Source: Deltaproteobacteria bacterium (GTDB taxonomy: Bacteria > Myxococcota_A > Polyangia > Polyangiales > Ga0077539). Taken from it: DNA of 64,000 nt. The stretch is taken from assembly GCA_030694465.1 (NCBI GenBank), contig JAUXYJ010000006.1:35519-99518 (forward strand). The letters are read 5' to 3'. The notes beneath the pieces are model-generated. The model worked only from the letters and a program-made list of their open reading frames with translations. It did no database searches and was not told where the DNA came from. The translations under genes were made by a program, and so were the position numbers. This document shows, one piece after another, positions 45,435 through 53,802 of the stretch. Each line of letters opens with the position of its first letter. The first letter of the stretch is position 1.

Positions 45435-46754
45435 ATGGCTAATTTCCCACCGGTTGAGCAGTACTACCGACGACCACCCCGCGCGCTGATTACCGACTCG
45501 GTGATCGAGATTCGGCATCAATCCGTGGGGCAGCCTGAACTCGGAAATGTGCGTCCGTGCTTCGACCTCTGTGACGCCTGTGTGCAGACCAGCAGCACCC
45601 TTGTGAACGGCGAGCCTGTCCTCGATGAGCCCACCTGCTGCGTCCCCGCGGGGTCACGCTGCAACGTCGACGACGACTGTTGCGATTTCGGGACCAACGG
45701 CGCGAGCTGCGTTCTCGATCCGTCCACGGCGATTCCAAGCACACAAAGCGCGCCCGCGCGCCCTCCGATCAAGATCTGTCGACGCGGCTGTCGTGCAAAT
45801 TTAATCGGCAATTTGCTGCCCGATATCTGCCGAGGGGTCTTTCCGCCCAACCCGGCTCCGCCCTCGGGATTTGTCTGTCCCGCGCCCACGGAGTGCCGTC
45901 CTTTGCCTCGTCCACCGTTTGGCGGGCTACCCTTCTTTGGTGGGGCTTGTGTGCCTTGTGGCCATCCGGGCGAGCTCGCGTGCATTGCCCCTGGACGTGA
46001 AGGCTGCACGGTGATTCTCAACCAAGATGTGGCCGGAGGTGGCCTCGTTCGGCTTGGCAATTTGCGCGTCGATCCAAACGGCGTGTGTGTCCAACGCACG
46101 GACTGTGGCTTTCCGGGTGGACCTTGCTGCCCACCGGATGTGCGGCTCTGCGGCCCACCCGGACGGCTGCCGCAAGGCGGTCGATGCAACGGAACAAACG
46201 TCTGCAACAGCGAAGGCTTCGGCGGGACGTGCGTGCCCTGTGGTGCCAGCTTCACGACACAGGCCTCGATCGTCGGGACAGCCTGCTGCGAAGGCAGCCT
46301 GGTGGCTCTCAACGCGCTCAGCCAACAACAAGCTCGCCCTGGGCAGGGCAACAACATTTGCAACGCCGCGCGCAACATGCCGCCTCGCCGATCCGTCGAC
46401 CTCCGATGCCCCGGTGACCGTCGTGTACCGGCCATTTCGCCGCCCCGATGCAATGATGGCGCAGACACCGTCTGCCCAGTCTCAAGCGATCCCTACAGCG
46501 GTACGCGGGGCACCTGTCAAGCGTGCGGAGGGACCGGCCAACCGTGCTGCGAGGGGAGCCTGTGCCTGAGCAACACGGACACCTGCAACCCAGAGAACCG
46601 GTGTGAACCCTGCGGTGGACCCAACGAGCGATGCTGCCGATGCCCCGGCACAAGTGGCGAGCTGGGAACGGATGGGTGCAGAGTGGCAGCCCCGGATGCT
46701 CAGGTCTTGGCCTGCGTCCCGAATTCAGGACGGTGCGTGGGGGTGACCAATTGA
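45435..46754 (+). CDS. Cys-rich protein of unknown function, parent of a partial downstream duplicate
   Basis: 439 residues from ATG at 45435; an ATG-less earlier start would add a basic stretch. No signal peptide is obvious with this start. Many paired cysteines follow knottin-like spacing, as in CCVPAGSRCNVDDDCCDFG, CVPCGHPGELAC, CCPPDVRLCGPPG and CCEGSLCLSN..CEPCGG..ERCCRCPG. No enzyme domain was seen. Its stop TGA overlaps the TTG start of the lipoprotein gene that follows. The last third of this gene recurs, with a one-base deletion, at about 47682-47895. Confidence 0.72.
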   Translation: MANFPPVEQYYRRPPRALITDSVIEIRHQSVGQPELGNVRPCFDLCDACVQTSSTLVNGEPVLDEPTCCVPAGSRCNVDDDCCDFGTNGASCVLDPSTAIPSTQSAPARPPIKICRRGCRANLIGNLLPDICRGVFPPNPAPPSGFVCPAPTECRPLPRPPFGGLPFFGGACVPCGHPGELACIAPGREGCTVILNQDVAGGGLVRLGNLRVDPNGVCVQRTDCGFPGGPCCPPDVRLCGPPGRLPQGGRCNGTNVCNSEGFGGTCVPCGASFTTQASIVGTACCEGSLVALNALSQQQARPGQGNNICNAARNMPPRRSVDLRCPGDRRVPAISPPRCNDGADTVCPVSSDPYSGTRGTCQACGGTGQPCCEGSLCLSNTDTCNPENRCEPCGGPNERCCRCPGTSGELGTDGCRVAAPDAQVLACVPNSGRCVGVTN

Positions 46755-47611
46755 ACGCGAAGTATCAGCCCCTGTGCACTGGCGTTGTGGCGTTCGCCGC
46801 GCTCACCGCTTGCGGCGAAGTCGTGATGCCTCGCGAGGATGGAGAGGTCCTAGACGATGCGAGCCACCACCAGGACGCACTTATGTCTGATGCTGAGCCG
46901 ACCGACGCAAGTCGAGTCCGAAGGTCATCCTATGTGTGGGTTATTGACCGTGGAAGCCAAAATCGTCAACACGCGCTGGGCGTTCGGTTGGTGTCTCGCA
47001 GTGCAGAACAGCAGAGCGTCGACATGGATGTCGACGGATGTCGGGTCTTCGACCCTTTTTTGCTCGACCAAGTCAACGGCGGCACAGTCACCGCAGTCCA
47101 TGGTGAAAACCAAATTGTGAACTCGTTCATCCCTAGTGTGTCTCGGTATGCGAGCAATGCGGTTGGCCGCCGTGCGATGCCCGGAGAGATGTGGAGTGTG
47201 AGTGCTCCGGGGACAGATCAATTCCCTGGATTTTCGCTGAGCGTGACGGTTCCTCCTTCGATGCAGTTGAGTCTCCCGCCCCCTGGAATCACGGTCCCTT
47301 TCGACGCGCGAACACCGCTTCGCATCGCGTGGCCAGTCGAAGGAGCTACAGACGAAGATGAGGTGCTCGCGATCGTTCGTGGCTCGTCCGAATCTTCACG
47401 AGACAATCTGGCTGCTTGGTGTTTCGCCCCGTATCGAAGCGGGAATCTCACCTTCTCTCCAGCGATCCTCGCGCGCTTTGATCGGGCACTGGTCTTGAGG
47501 TGGGTCGAGGTTCGCAGGGTCAGACGCACGTGGTTCGCGGATCCCGAAGTGCCACTGTTCTTTATGGCCAACTTCGACGGCGCCCGTCAGGCCGGATTCG
47601 CGTTTCGCTAG
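46751..47611 (+). CDS. Putative lipoprotein, copy 1 of a duplicated gene
   Basis: 286 residues from TTG at 46751, where TTGA overlaps the upstream stop; the second copy uses ATGA at the same place. Signal with lipobox LTAC, then a conserved acidic stretch (PREDGEVLDDAS), MDVDGCR, FDPFLLDQVNGGTVTAVHGENQ, GTDQFPGFSLSVTVPPSMQ and FADPEVPLFFMANFDG. A beta-rich exported domain is likely. No family was recognised. It is nearly identical over most of its length to the gene at 47892. Confidence 0.75.
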   Translation: MNAKYQPLCTGVVAFAALTACGEVVMPREDGEVLDDASHHQDALMSDAEPTDASRVRRSSYVWVIDRGSQNRQHALGVRLVSRSAEQQSVDMDVDGCRVFDPFLLDQVNGGTVTAVHGENQIVNSFIPSVSRYASNAVGRRAMPGEMWSVSAPGTDQFPGFSLSVTVPPSMQLSLPPPGITVPFDARTPLRIAWPVEGATDEDEVLAIVRGSSESSRDNLAAWCFAPYRSGNLTFSPAILARFDRALVLRWVEVRRVRRTWFADPEVPLFFMANFDGARQAGFAFR

Positions 47612-47629
47612 GGCTGAGCAGGGTCTTCA

Positions 47630-47647
47630 CCCGGCGACGTCGCCGGG
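47630..47647. repeat. 18-base perfect palindrome, third copy of CCGGCGACGTCGCCGG
   Basis: The core 16-mer plus one extra pair (C...G) forms CCCGGCGACGTCGCCGGG, lying in the gap between the first lipoprotein gene and the duplicated block. It matches the palindromes at 1985-2000 and 37743-37758 exactly over the core. Confidence 0.85.
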
Positions 47648-47685
47648 GAGCGAGCACCATGTGCGGTAAACTTGGCTAACCAACC

Positions 47686-47895
47686 GTGCTGCAGGGGAGC
47701 CTGTGCCTGAGCAACACGGACACCTGCAACCCACAGAACCAATGCGAACCCTGCGGTGGACCCAACGAGCGATGCTGCCGATGCCCCGGCACAAGTGGCG
47801 AGCTGCAAACGGATGGGTGCCGACCGAGTGGCCCAGGTGTGGGGAGGTTGGTCTGCAACCCAGGCAACGGAAACTGCGAGGCTGATAACGGATGA
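47686..47895 (+). pseudogene. Truncated duplicate of the Cys-rich gene at 45435 (C-terminal fragment)
   Basis: An open frame of 69 codons from GTG repeats the C-terminal part of the upstream Cys-rich protein (GSLCLSNTDTCNP, CEPCGGPNERCCRCPGTSGEL). At the left edge CCGTGCTGC-AGGGGAGCC lacks one G present in the parent (CCGTGCTGCGAGGGGAGCC), so the parent frame is broken before it. The frame still reaches the ATGA overlap with the next lipoprotein. It may persist as a short leader that couples translation, or be a relic. Confidence 0.8.
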
Positions 47896-48743
47896 ACGCT
47901 CCACTTCAAACGGTTTGTGTTGGCCTTGCGGCGTTTGTCACGCTCAGTGCTTGCGGCGAAGTCGTGATGCCTCGTGAGGATGGTGAGGTCTTGGACGATG
48001 CGAGTCACCAGCGGGACGCACTTGTGTCTGATGCTGAACCGACCGACGCGAGTTCGTCGCGCCGTCCGTCGTATGTGTGGCTGATTGATGAGGGCTTTCA
48101 ACAAGCACTGCGTGTTCGATTGGTCTCGCGCGCGGCAGGTCAGCAGAGTCGAGACATGGATGTCGACGGATGCCGGATCTTTGACCCCTATTTGCTCGAC
48201 CAGGTCAACGGCGGCACAGTCACCGCAGTGCATGGCGAGAACCAAGCTGTAGCTTCGTTCGATCCTCGCGTGTCTTGGTATACGGATGATCAATTCCCAC
48301 GGCGCGCGATGCCCGGAGAGATGTGGACTGTGAGTGCTCCGGGGACAGATCAATTCCCTGGATTTTCACTGAGCGTTACGGTTCCGCCTGCGATGCAGTT
48401 GAGTCTGCCGCTCCCTGGAAGCACGGTCCCTTTCGACGCACGAACACCGCTTCGCATCGCGTGGCCAGTCGAAGGAGCTACAGACGCAGATGAGGTGCTC
48501 GCGATCCTTCGTGGCTCGCCGCACATGGGGCGAGATACGTTGGCCGCTTGGTGTTTTGCATCCTATCGAAGTGGGCAGCTCACCTTCTCTCCGGCGATCC
48601 TCGCGCGCTTTGATCGGCCGTTCTTTTCGAGATCGGTCTGGGTTCGTCGGGTCAGACGCACGTGGTTCGCGGATCCTGAGGTGCCACTGTTCTTTATGGC
48701 CAACTTCGACGGCGCGCGCGGGGCCGGATTCGCGTTTCGCTAG
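47892..48743 (+). CDS. Putative lipoprotein, copy 2 of a duplicated gene
   Basis: 283 residues from ATG, overlapping the stop of the truncated duplicate (ATGA). Lipobox LSAC after a hydrophobic segment. Identical blocks with copy 1 include the PREDGEVLDDASH, MDVDGCR, LDQVNGGTVTAVHGENQ, APGTDQFPGFSLSVTVPP and FFMANFDGAR regions; divergence is concentrated in the middle (for example EGFQQALRVRL against the copy-1 sequence). Function unknown. The two copies should be checked for gene conversion. Confidence 0.75.
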   Translation: MNAPLQTVCVGLAAFVTLSACGEVVMPREDGEVLDDASHQRDALVSDAEPTDASSSRRPSYVWLIDEGFQQALRVRLVSRAAGQQSRDMDVDGCRIFDPYLLDQVNGGTVTAVHGENQAVASFDPRVSWYTDDQFPRRAMPGEMWTVSAPGTDQFPGFSLSVTVPPAMQLSLPLPGSTVPFDARTPLRIAWPVEGATDADEVLAILRGSPHMGRDTLAAWCFASYRSGQLTFSPAILARFDRPFFSRSVWVRRVRRTWFADPEVPLFFMANFDGARGAGFAFR

Positions 48744-48997
48744 GGCGACGGACCCAGTGTGCGCTCTCACACAACCCTGCCCTTTCGCCCGCAGAATCAC
48801 TAGGCCCGCACCCATCGCACCCCGCGCCGCGCCCTCCATCGAGCCTCCCAAAGCCCCACCGGATCCTGGCGCCCGTGGGGCCTACGGCTTCGCACAAGTG
48901 CCCCTACTGCGCGATCCGCTCGGCAATCCATCGGTGATAGTGTCCGCTGCCCTCTCGCTGACCCTACCCATCCCTTCGAAAGAGACCGACCCGACCG

Positions 48998-50047
48998 ATG
49001 CTACGCAAGCTCGCATGGATCGCCGGAGCCCTCGCGCTCTGCATCGGCGTGCAATTCGCCGCAGGAGCGCTGCTCAACGCCTACCTCATCCGGATCATCG
49101 CGGTGTGCACGCTCAACGTGATGCTCGCGGTCTCGCTCAACCTGGTCAACGGGACCACGGGGCAGTTCTCGATCGGACACGCGGGCTTTCTCGCCGTGGG
49201 CGCGTATGCCTCGGCCATCACGAGCTTCGCGCTCGACGCCAAGATCCACGCGGTGGTCCCTGCCTTCTTTGCCGACGGCGTGACCTTGGTGATCGCCGCG
49301 CTCGCGGGCGTGCTCGCCGCGGGGATCGCCGGAGTGCTCGTTGGGGTCCCATCGCTGCGATTGCGTGGAGATTATCTCGCCATTGTCACACTCGGCTTTG
49401 GCGAGATCATCCGGATTAGCATCGAGAGCACGCCGGCCATCGGCGGCTCGCAGGGCTATCCCTTGGGCTACACCTCCATCCCTGGCTACGCCAAGCTCGC
49501 GTGGATCCTCGGCGGCGCCATGCTCGTCGTCGCCCTCACCTGGAACCTCACCTACAGCTCACACGGCCGCGCCCTCGCCGCGATCCGCGAAGACGAGATC
49601 GCCGCCGAAGCGGTCGGCGTAGACACTACCCGCTACAAGGTCTTGGCCTTCGCCGTGAGCGCGATGCTTACGGGTCTCGCGGGGGCACTCTATGCGCACG
49701 ATGCCACGGGCGGACAGCACATTGACCCCGGCGCTTTTCGCTTAGATCGCAGCGTAGACATGCTCGTCATGATTATCTTTGGCGGCCTCGGGAGCATCAC
49801 TGGCGCGGTGATCGGTGGCCTCTTTGTGGGCATCTTGCTCGAGCTGCTCAAAGAGCTCCCCAACCTGCTCGGCGGCGGCGACGGCGCGCTCGTGCGCATG
49901 TTGCGAGACAACGCGGGCAACGTGCGGCTCATTGTGTATGCGCTCTCGCTGGTGCTCTTGATGTTGCTCAGACCGCAGGGGCTCTTGGGGACCCGTGAGT
50001 TCTCGCTTAAAGCACTGCTTGGACGACGAAAGAAGGCTGCCTCGTGA
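48998..50047 (+). CDS. livM: Branched-chain amino-acid-type ABC transporter permease LivM
   Basis: 349 residues from ATG. About ten hydrophobic segments; the LivM-type sequences SLNLVNGTTGQFSIGHAGF, GDYLAIVTLGFGEI, AIREDEIAAEAVGVD and FGGLGSITGAVIGG are clear. The permease imports branched-chain amino acids or related amides. Neither livH (the second permease) nor a periplasmic binding protein is in the window, so they are presumably encoded elsewhere. GTGA overlap with the fused ATPase gene. Confidence 0.93.
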   Translation: MLRKLAWIAGALALCIGVQFAAGALLNAYLIRIIAVCTLNVMLAVSLNLVNGTTGQFSIGHAGFLAVGAYASAITSFALDAKIHAVVPAFFADGVTLVIAALAGVLAAGIAGVLVGVPSLRLRGDYLAIVTLGFGEIIRISIESTPAIGGSQGYPLGYTSIPGYAKLAWILGGAMLVVALTWNLTYSSHGRALAAIREDEIAAEAVGVDTTRYKVLAFAVSAMLTGLAGALYAHDATGGQHIDPGAFRLDRSVDMLVMIIFGGLGSITGAVIGGLFVGILLELLKELPNLLGGGDGALVRMLRDNAGNVRLIVYALSLVLLMLLRPQGLLGTREFSLKALLGRRKKAAS

Positions 50048-51624
50048 GCGCCCGCGCAGCGATCGAACTGCACAACGTCGAGATGGTCTTTGGCGGCCTG
50101 CGTGCCGTGGGCGGCGTGAGCTTCGCGGTCCCCGAGGGCTCGATCTTTGGGCTCATTGGTCCCAACGGCGCGGGCAAAACCACGGTCTTTAACTGCATCA
50201 CCGGGGTCTATACGCCCACCGGCGGGACCATCGAGCTCTTTGGCAACCGCGTCGACGGCATGCCCGCGTTTGAAGTCGCAGGGCTGGGCATCGCGCACAC
50301 GTTTCAGAACATCCGCTTGTTTAGCGAGCTCACCGTGCTCGAGAACGTGCTTGTCGCGGGGCACTTGCGCTCAAAAGCGCGGCTCTGGGACAGCTTCTTG
50401 CGCACCACGCGTGGGGCCGCGGATGAGCGCGAGCAGCGCGAAAAAGCACGTCATTTGCTCTCGCTCTTTGCCCTCGACGACGTGCAAGACGAGCGCAGCG
50501 CGTCGCTGTCGTACGGAGACCAGCGCAGGCTCGAGATCGCCCGCGCGCTCATGCTCTCGCCCAAGGTCTTGCTCTTAGACGAGCCCGCCGCGGGCATGAA
50601 CAGCACCGAGTCGCACGTGCTCAAAGAGCAGATCCGGCGGCTGCGCGACGAGTTTAAGCTCACTGTAGTCTTGGTCGAGCACAACATGCAGGTCGTGATG
50701 AACGTCTGCGAGCACATCCACGTGATGGACCGCGGCGAGACCATCGCCGATGGCCCGCCCGAGACCGTGCAAAACCACCCCAAGGTGCTCGAAGCCTACC
50801 TCGGCAAGGGCGAGGACAACGACACGGACAGCGCGCGTCAGGGCGTGAGCGATGTGCGCGAGCTCAGTGACAAATCCCCTGCAGAAAACCAAGCAAAGAG
50901 CGAAGAGCCCTTGCTAGTGGTCGAGGGCCTCGAGGTCGCTTATGGTGGCATCAAGGCCGTCAAGGGCGTCTCGCTCACGGTGAACAAGGGCGAGCTCGTC
51001 GCGCTCATCGGTGCCAACGGCGCGGGCAAGACCAGCACGCTCAAGGCCATCGCGCGATTGCTCCCGTGGCGCGCGGGCCGGGTGATCTTTGATGGGCGCG
51101 ATCTGTCCACGGTGGCGCCGCACGCGCTGGTCTCGATGGGCATGGCGCTGTCGCCCGAGGGGCGCGCGATTTTTCCGAACCTCACGGTGCGCGAGAACCT
51201 CGACATGGGCGCGTACACAGTGCGCGATTCGCAGGCGATTCGCAGGCGAATCGAGCAGAGCGTGGCGCTGTTTCCGCGGCTGGGCGAGCGCATGAAGCAG
51301 CTCGGTGGGACGCTCTCGGGCGGCGAGCAACAGATGCTCGCGATCGCGCGCGCCCTTATGAGCGGACCCAAATTGCTCATGCTCGACGAGCCCTCGCTCG
51401 GCATCGCCCCAGTGCTCGTAGACCAGATCTTCGAGGGCATCGAGCGCATCCGGCAAGATGGCACCACCGTGCTCTTGGTCGAGCAAAACACACGGCGCGC
51501 CCTCGGTGCAGCCCAGCGCGCGTACGTGCTTGTCACGGGCGAAGTGGCCCTCTCAGGCGACGCCAAAGCCCTGCGCCACGACGAGCGCGTCAAGGGCGCG
51601 TACCTCGGCGAGAGCGTGCACTGA
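50044..51624 (+). CDS. LivG-LivF fusion: two ABC ATPases in one chain
   Basis: 526 residues from GTG, overlapping livM by 4 bases. Domain 1 (about 5-260) resembles LivG: Walker A GPNGAGKTT, signature LSYGDQRRLEIARA, Walker B LLLDEPAAG, and HTFQNIRLF. Domain 2 (about 295-520) resembles LivF: Walker A GANGAGKTS, signature LSGGEQQMLAIARA, Walker B LMLDEPSLG. An acidic/polar linker of about 30 residues joins them. In most bacteria these are two separate genes; the fusion fixes their ratio. It should power the LivHM permease. Confidence 0.94.
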   Translation: MSARAAIELHNVEMVFGGLRAVGGVSFAVPEGSIFGLIGPNGAGKTTVFNCITGVYTPTGGTIELFGNRVDGMPAFEVAGLGIAHTFQNIRLFSELTVLENVLVAGHLRSKARLWDSFLRTTRGAADEREQREKARHLLSLFALDDVQDERSASLSYGDQRRLEIARALMLSPKVLLLDEPAAGMNSTESHVLKEQIRRLRDEFKLTVVLVEHNMQVVMNVCEHIHVMDRGETIADGPPETVQNHPKVLEAYLGKGEDNDTDSARQGVSDVRELSDKSPAENQAKSEEPLLVVEGLEVAYGGIKAVKGVSLTVNKGELVALIGANGAGKTSTLKAIARLLPWRAGRVIFDGRDLSTVAPHALVSMGMALSPEGRAIFPNLTVRENLDMGAYTVRDSQAIRRRIEQSVALFPRLGERMKQLGGTLSGGEQQMLAIARALMSGPKLLMLDEPSLGIAPVLVDQIFEGIERIRQDGTTVLLVEQNTRRALGAAQRAYVLVTGEVALSGDAKALRHDERVKGAYLGESVH

Positions 51625-51637
51625 GCTCTCTCTTCGC

Positions 51638-53017
51638 TCAGCCCACCGTGTCCAGCTCGCGGGCGATATACCTGCGAAAGCTCTCGTCGTAGCCCAGCCC
51701 GTAGTACACAAAGGTCACGCCCACGTTGGCCCGATCGATGCCCTCTTCGGTCACTGTGTACGCACGCTCAAACGCGCGCAGCCCGCCCGACAAGAGCACA
51801 TCGCCCCAGCACGCGCGCCCCTCGATCACTGCGCACAACTGCGAGCCCGAGACCACGTTGAGCGCATCCCACTGGCTCTCATAACGTGCGGCCACATGCG
51901 TCCCCGTGCCCTCCACCGTGAGGGTGTAGGCCTCGTCGCGCTGCCCATAGCGAAGCTCAAGCAAAAAGCGCAGCGGCGCCGGGTGGTTCATGTGGACGAA
52001 CGCGCGCGAGAGCGCCGGAGCGAGCGTGTCTCGCAGCCACTCGGCGATGACCGTGCTCGCTGTTTCGTAGGGGATTTGCCAGGGATTGTGATCGATCACG
52101 TCGGGCACCGTCACCGGTCGCCACTGCTCGGGGGGCGTAGTGATCACGTGCTCGTCCAAGTGCACCATCTGGGATGCGCCGCGGGGCTCGTAGGTCGTGG
52201 TGCCATCGTGGTGCAGCACATAGCGCGCCCCGGGGGTGCCTTCGTACGAGACCGCACCAGGGATTCGCTTGCGAATATCCTCGCAGAATCGCTTCATGGG
52301 CACCGGGTGCGAGAAGCGATTGAGCCACTCAAACGGGGCCACGTGGCGCCCGCCCGCGGACGCAGGGACCACCGTCGTGGGCCGCGCGGCGCTGAGCTCA
52401 TCGAGGGTCGCGTTGTAGGCTTTGCCTGCAAATCGTGTGCGCTCTCCCAACATGGGCGCGATCTCGCACAGGGGCTGCCAGCGGGCTAACAGAAGGTCTA
52501 CGCGCTCGCTCAGTGACGCGAGCCCGAGGCCCTGCGCGGCGGTGTCAATCGTCGTGCGCACATCGAGGGCGTTTCGGTGGACCGTGTCGACCATGTTCCA
52601 CGCGACGCGGTTGGCGCACTCGACGATCATGCCCCACTCGGTGACGTGGTCGGTGTACGAGCGCGAGGTCACCAAGCGCACGCCGTCGAGGTCCACGCGC
52701 TCTAACGGTGCGGCCACGTGAACCGAGGAAAATCCCAGGCGCTTGCACGACTCTCCGACAAACGTGTCCGAGGTAAACACCACCATCTGCGGGTCTGTGC
52801 GCACCAAGCGCCGCAGCGACGCGAGGTCAAAGTGATCGGTGTGCGCGTGGGTGATCACCAAGAAGTCTGGGCGCAGCGCCGCGAGCTGGATCGTGCGCCG
52901 CGGAGCCACCTCGAAGACGCCCCCGTGGTGCGTGCGATCGAGCAGAGGGTCAAAGAGAATGCGCAGGCCGTTTGCGACACAAAGCCAGCCTGCGTGGCCG
53001 AGATAGTTCCACTCCAT
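51638..53017 (-). CDS. MBL-fold hydrolase with an extra C-terminal domain
   Basis: 459 residues from ATG at 53017; the frame extends to 53170 but the added part overlaps the divergent gene. The N-terminal 230 residues carry the metal motif THAHTDHFD and downstream His/Asp residues of UlaG-like MBL hydrolases, opening with MEWNYLGHAGW. The C-terminal half (about 240-459) is a separate mixed domain with YEGTPGARYVLHHDG and GIDRANVGVTFVYYGLGYD. Function unknown; the N-terminus is close to metal-dependent hydrolases. Divergent from the PCL-repeat lipoprotein gene with 110 bases between starts. Confidence 0.78.
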   Translation of the reverse strand: MEWNYLGHAGWLCVANGLRILFDPLLDRTHHGGVFEVAPRRTIQLAALRPDFLVITHAHTDHFDLASLRRLVRTDPQMVVFTSDTFVGESCKRLGFSSVHVAAPLERVDLDGVRLVTSRSYTDHVTEWGMIVECANRVAWNMVDTVHRNALDVRTTIDTAAQGLGLASLSERVDLLLARWQPLCEIAPMLGERTRFAGKAYNATLDELSAARPTTVVPASAGGRHVAPFEWLNRFSHPVPMKRFCEDIRKRIPGAVSYEGTPGARYVLHHDGTTTYEPRGASQMVHLDEHVITTPPEQWRPVTVPDVIDHNPWQIPYETASTVIAEWLRDTLAPALSRAFVHMNHPAPLRFLLELRYGQRDEAYTLTVEGTGTHVAARYESQWDALNVVSGSQLCAVIEGRACWGDVLLSGGLRAFERAYTVTEEGIDRANVGVTFVYYGLGYDESFRRYIARELDTVG

Positions 53018-53127
53018 GGCGCTCACTGCGATGTGGTGGGTTTTGGCACAGTTTGCCTCGCGTCGCGTTGTGCAAAGTGTGCGACCCACAACACGCGCGC
53101 GGTGCGATACCCTCAGCCCCGAGGACC

Positions 53128-53802
53128 ATGGCCATGGAGCAAGACGACCCCAAGCGCGACGACGATGCACAAGACGCCCTCGATACGCAGGCGATCCTCG
53201 CGAGACGGCGCGCGTTTGTCGCGTCTGCGCTCGCCGGGATGACCCTGTCGACGGCCTCGTGTGAGACGGACGTGTCGGGCTCTGTCTCGGTCCAAGGTCA
53301 AGTGACTACGAGCGGAAACTCCAGCCAAAACACTGGGCAAAACAACGGCACAGTCACCCAAGGGGGCACCGTCGTCCAGGGTGACACCACCGCCCAGAGC
53401 GGCAACAACATCGTGCAACCGCAGGTGTGCCTCATGGTGGCCTACGCCGAGCCCCAGAGCCCCGACGCGAGCAGCATGGACGCGTCGTACACGCTCGTGA
53501 GCCCACAACCCTGCCTCGAGATGGCAGTCCCACAGCCCTGCCTCAGCAGACCCGCCCCCTGCCTGATGGTCGTCGCGATGGACGCAGGAAATCCTGGGCA
53601 ATCCGACGCGAGCACCGATGCACGCAGAGACGCTCGCACCGATGCACGCGCAGACGCTCGTGCGAGCAATGTGGGCAACATTGGCATCCCCGCGGCCTGC
53701 TTGCGCTATGCCGCGCCGCGCCCGCAGCCCTGCCTGGACATGGTCGAGCCCATGCCACAACCGTGCCTCACGCCAGTCCGCAAAGACACCCCCGAAGAGT
53801 AA
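53128..53802 (+). CDS. PCL-repeat lipoprotein, probable Tat-type signal, coupled to a cyclase-like gene
   Basis: 224 residues from ATG at 53128; a second ATG at 53134 fits the GAGG site (53121-53124) better. RRRAFVASALAG resembles a twin-Arg signal and ends in the lipobox TASC. The mature part starts with a Gly/Gln/Thr-rich spacer, then a set of short repeated motifs around Cys: QVCLMV, QPCLEM, QPCLSR, APCLMV, AACLRY, QPCLDM, QPCLTP. A (Asp-Ala-Arg)-rich tract separates them. I do not recognise a family. The motif repetition is unusual: the cysteines could carry haem-free modifications, metal, or disulfides. The stop TAA shares a base with the start ATG of the cyclase-like gene (TAATG). Confidence 0.7.
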   Translation: MAMEQDDPKRDDDAQDALDTQAILARRRAFVASALAGMTLSTASCETDVSGSVSVQGQVTTSGNSSQNTGQNNGTVTQGGTVVQGDTTAQSGNNIVQPQVCLMVAYAEPQSPDASSMDASYTLVSPQPCLEMAVPQPCLSRPAPCLMVVAMDAGNPGQSDASTDARRDARTDARADARASNVGNIGIPAACLRYAAPRPQPCLDMVEPMPQPCLTPVRKDTPEE

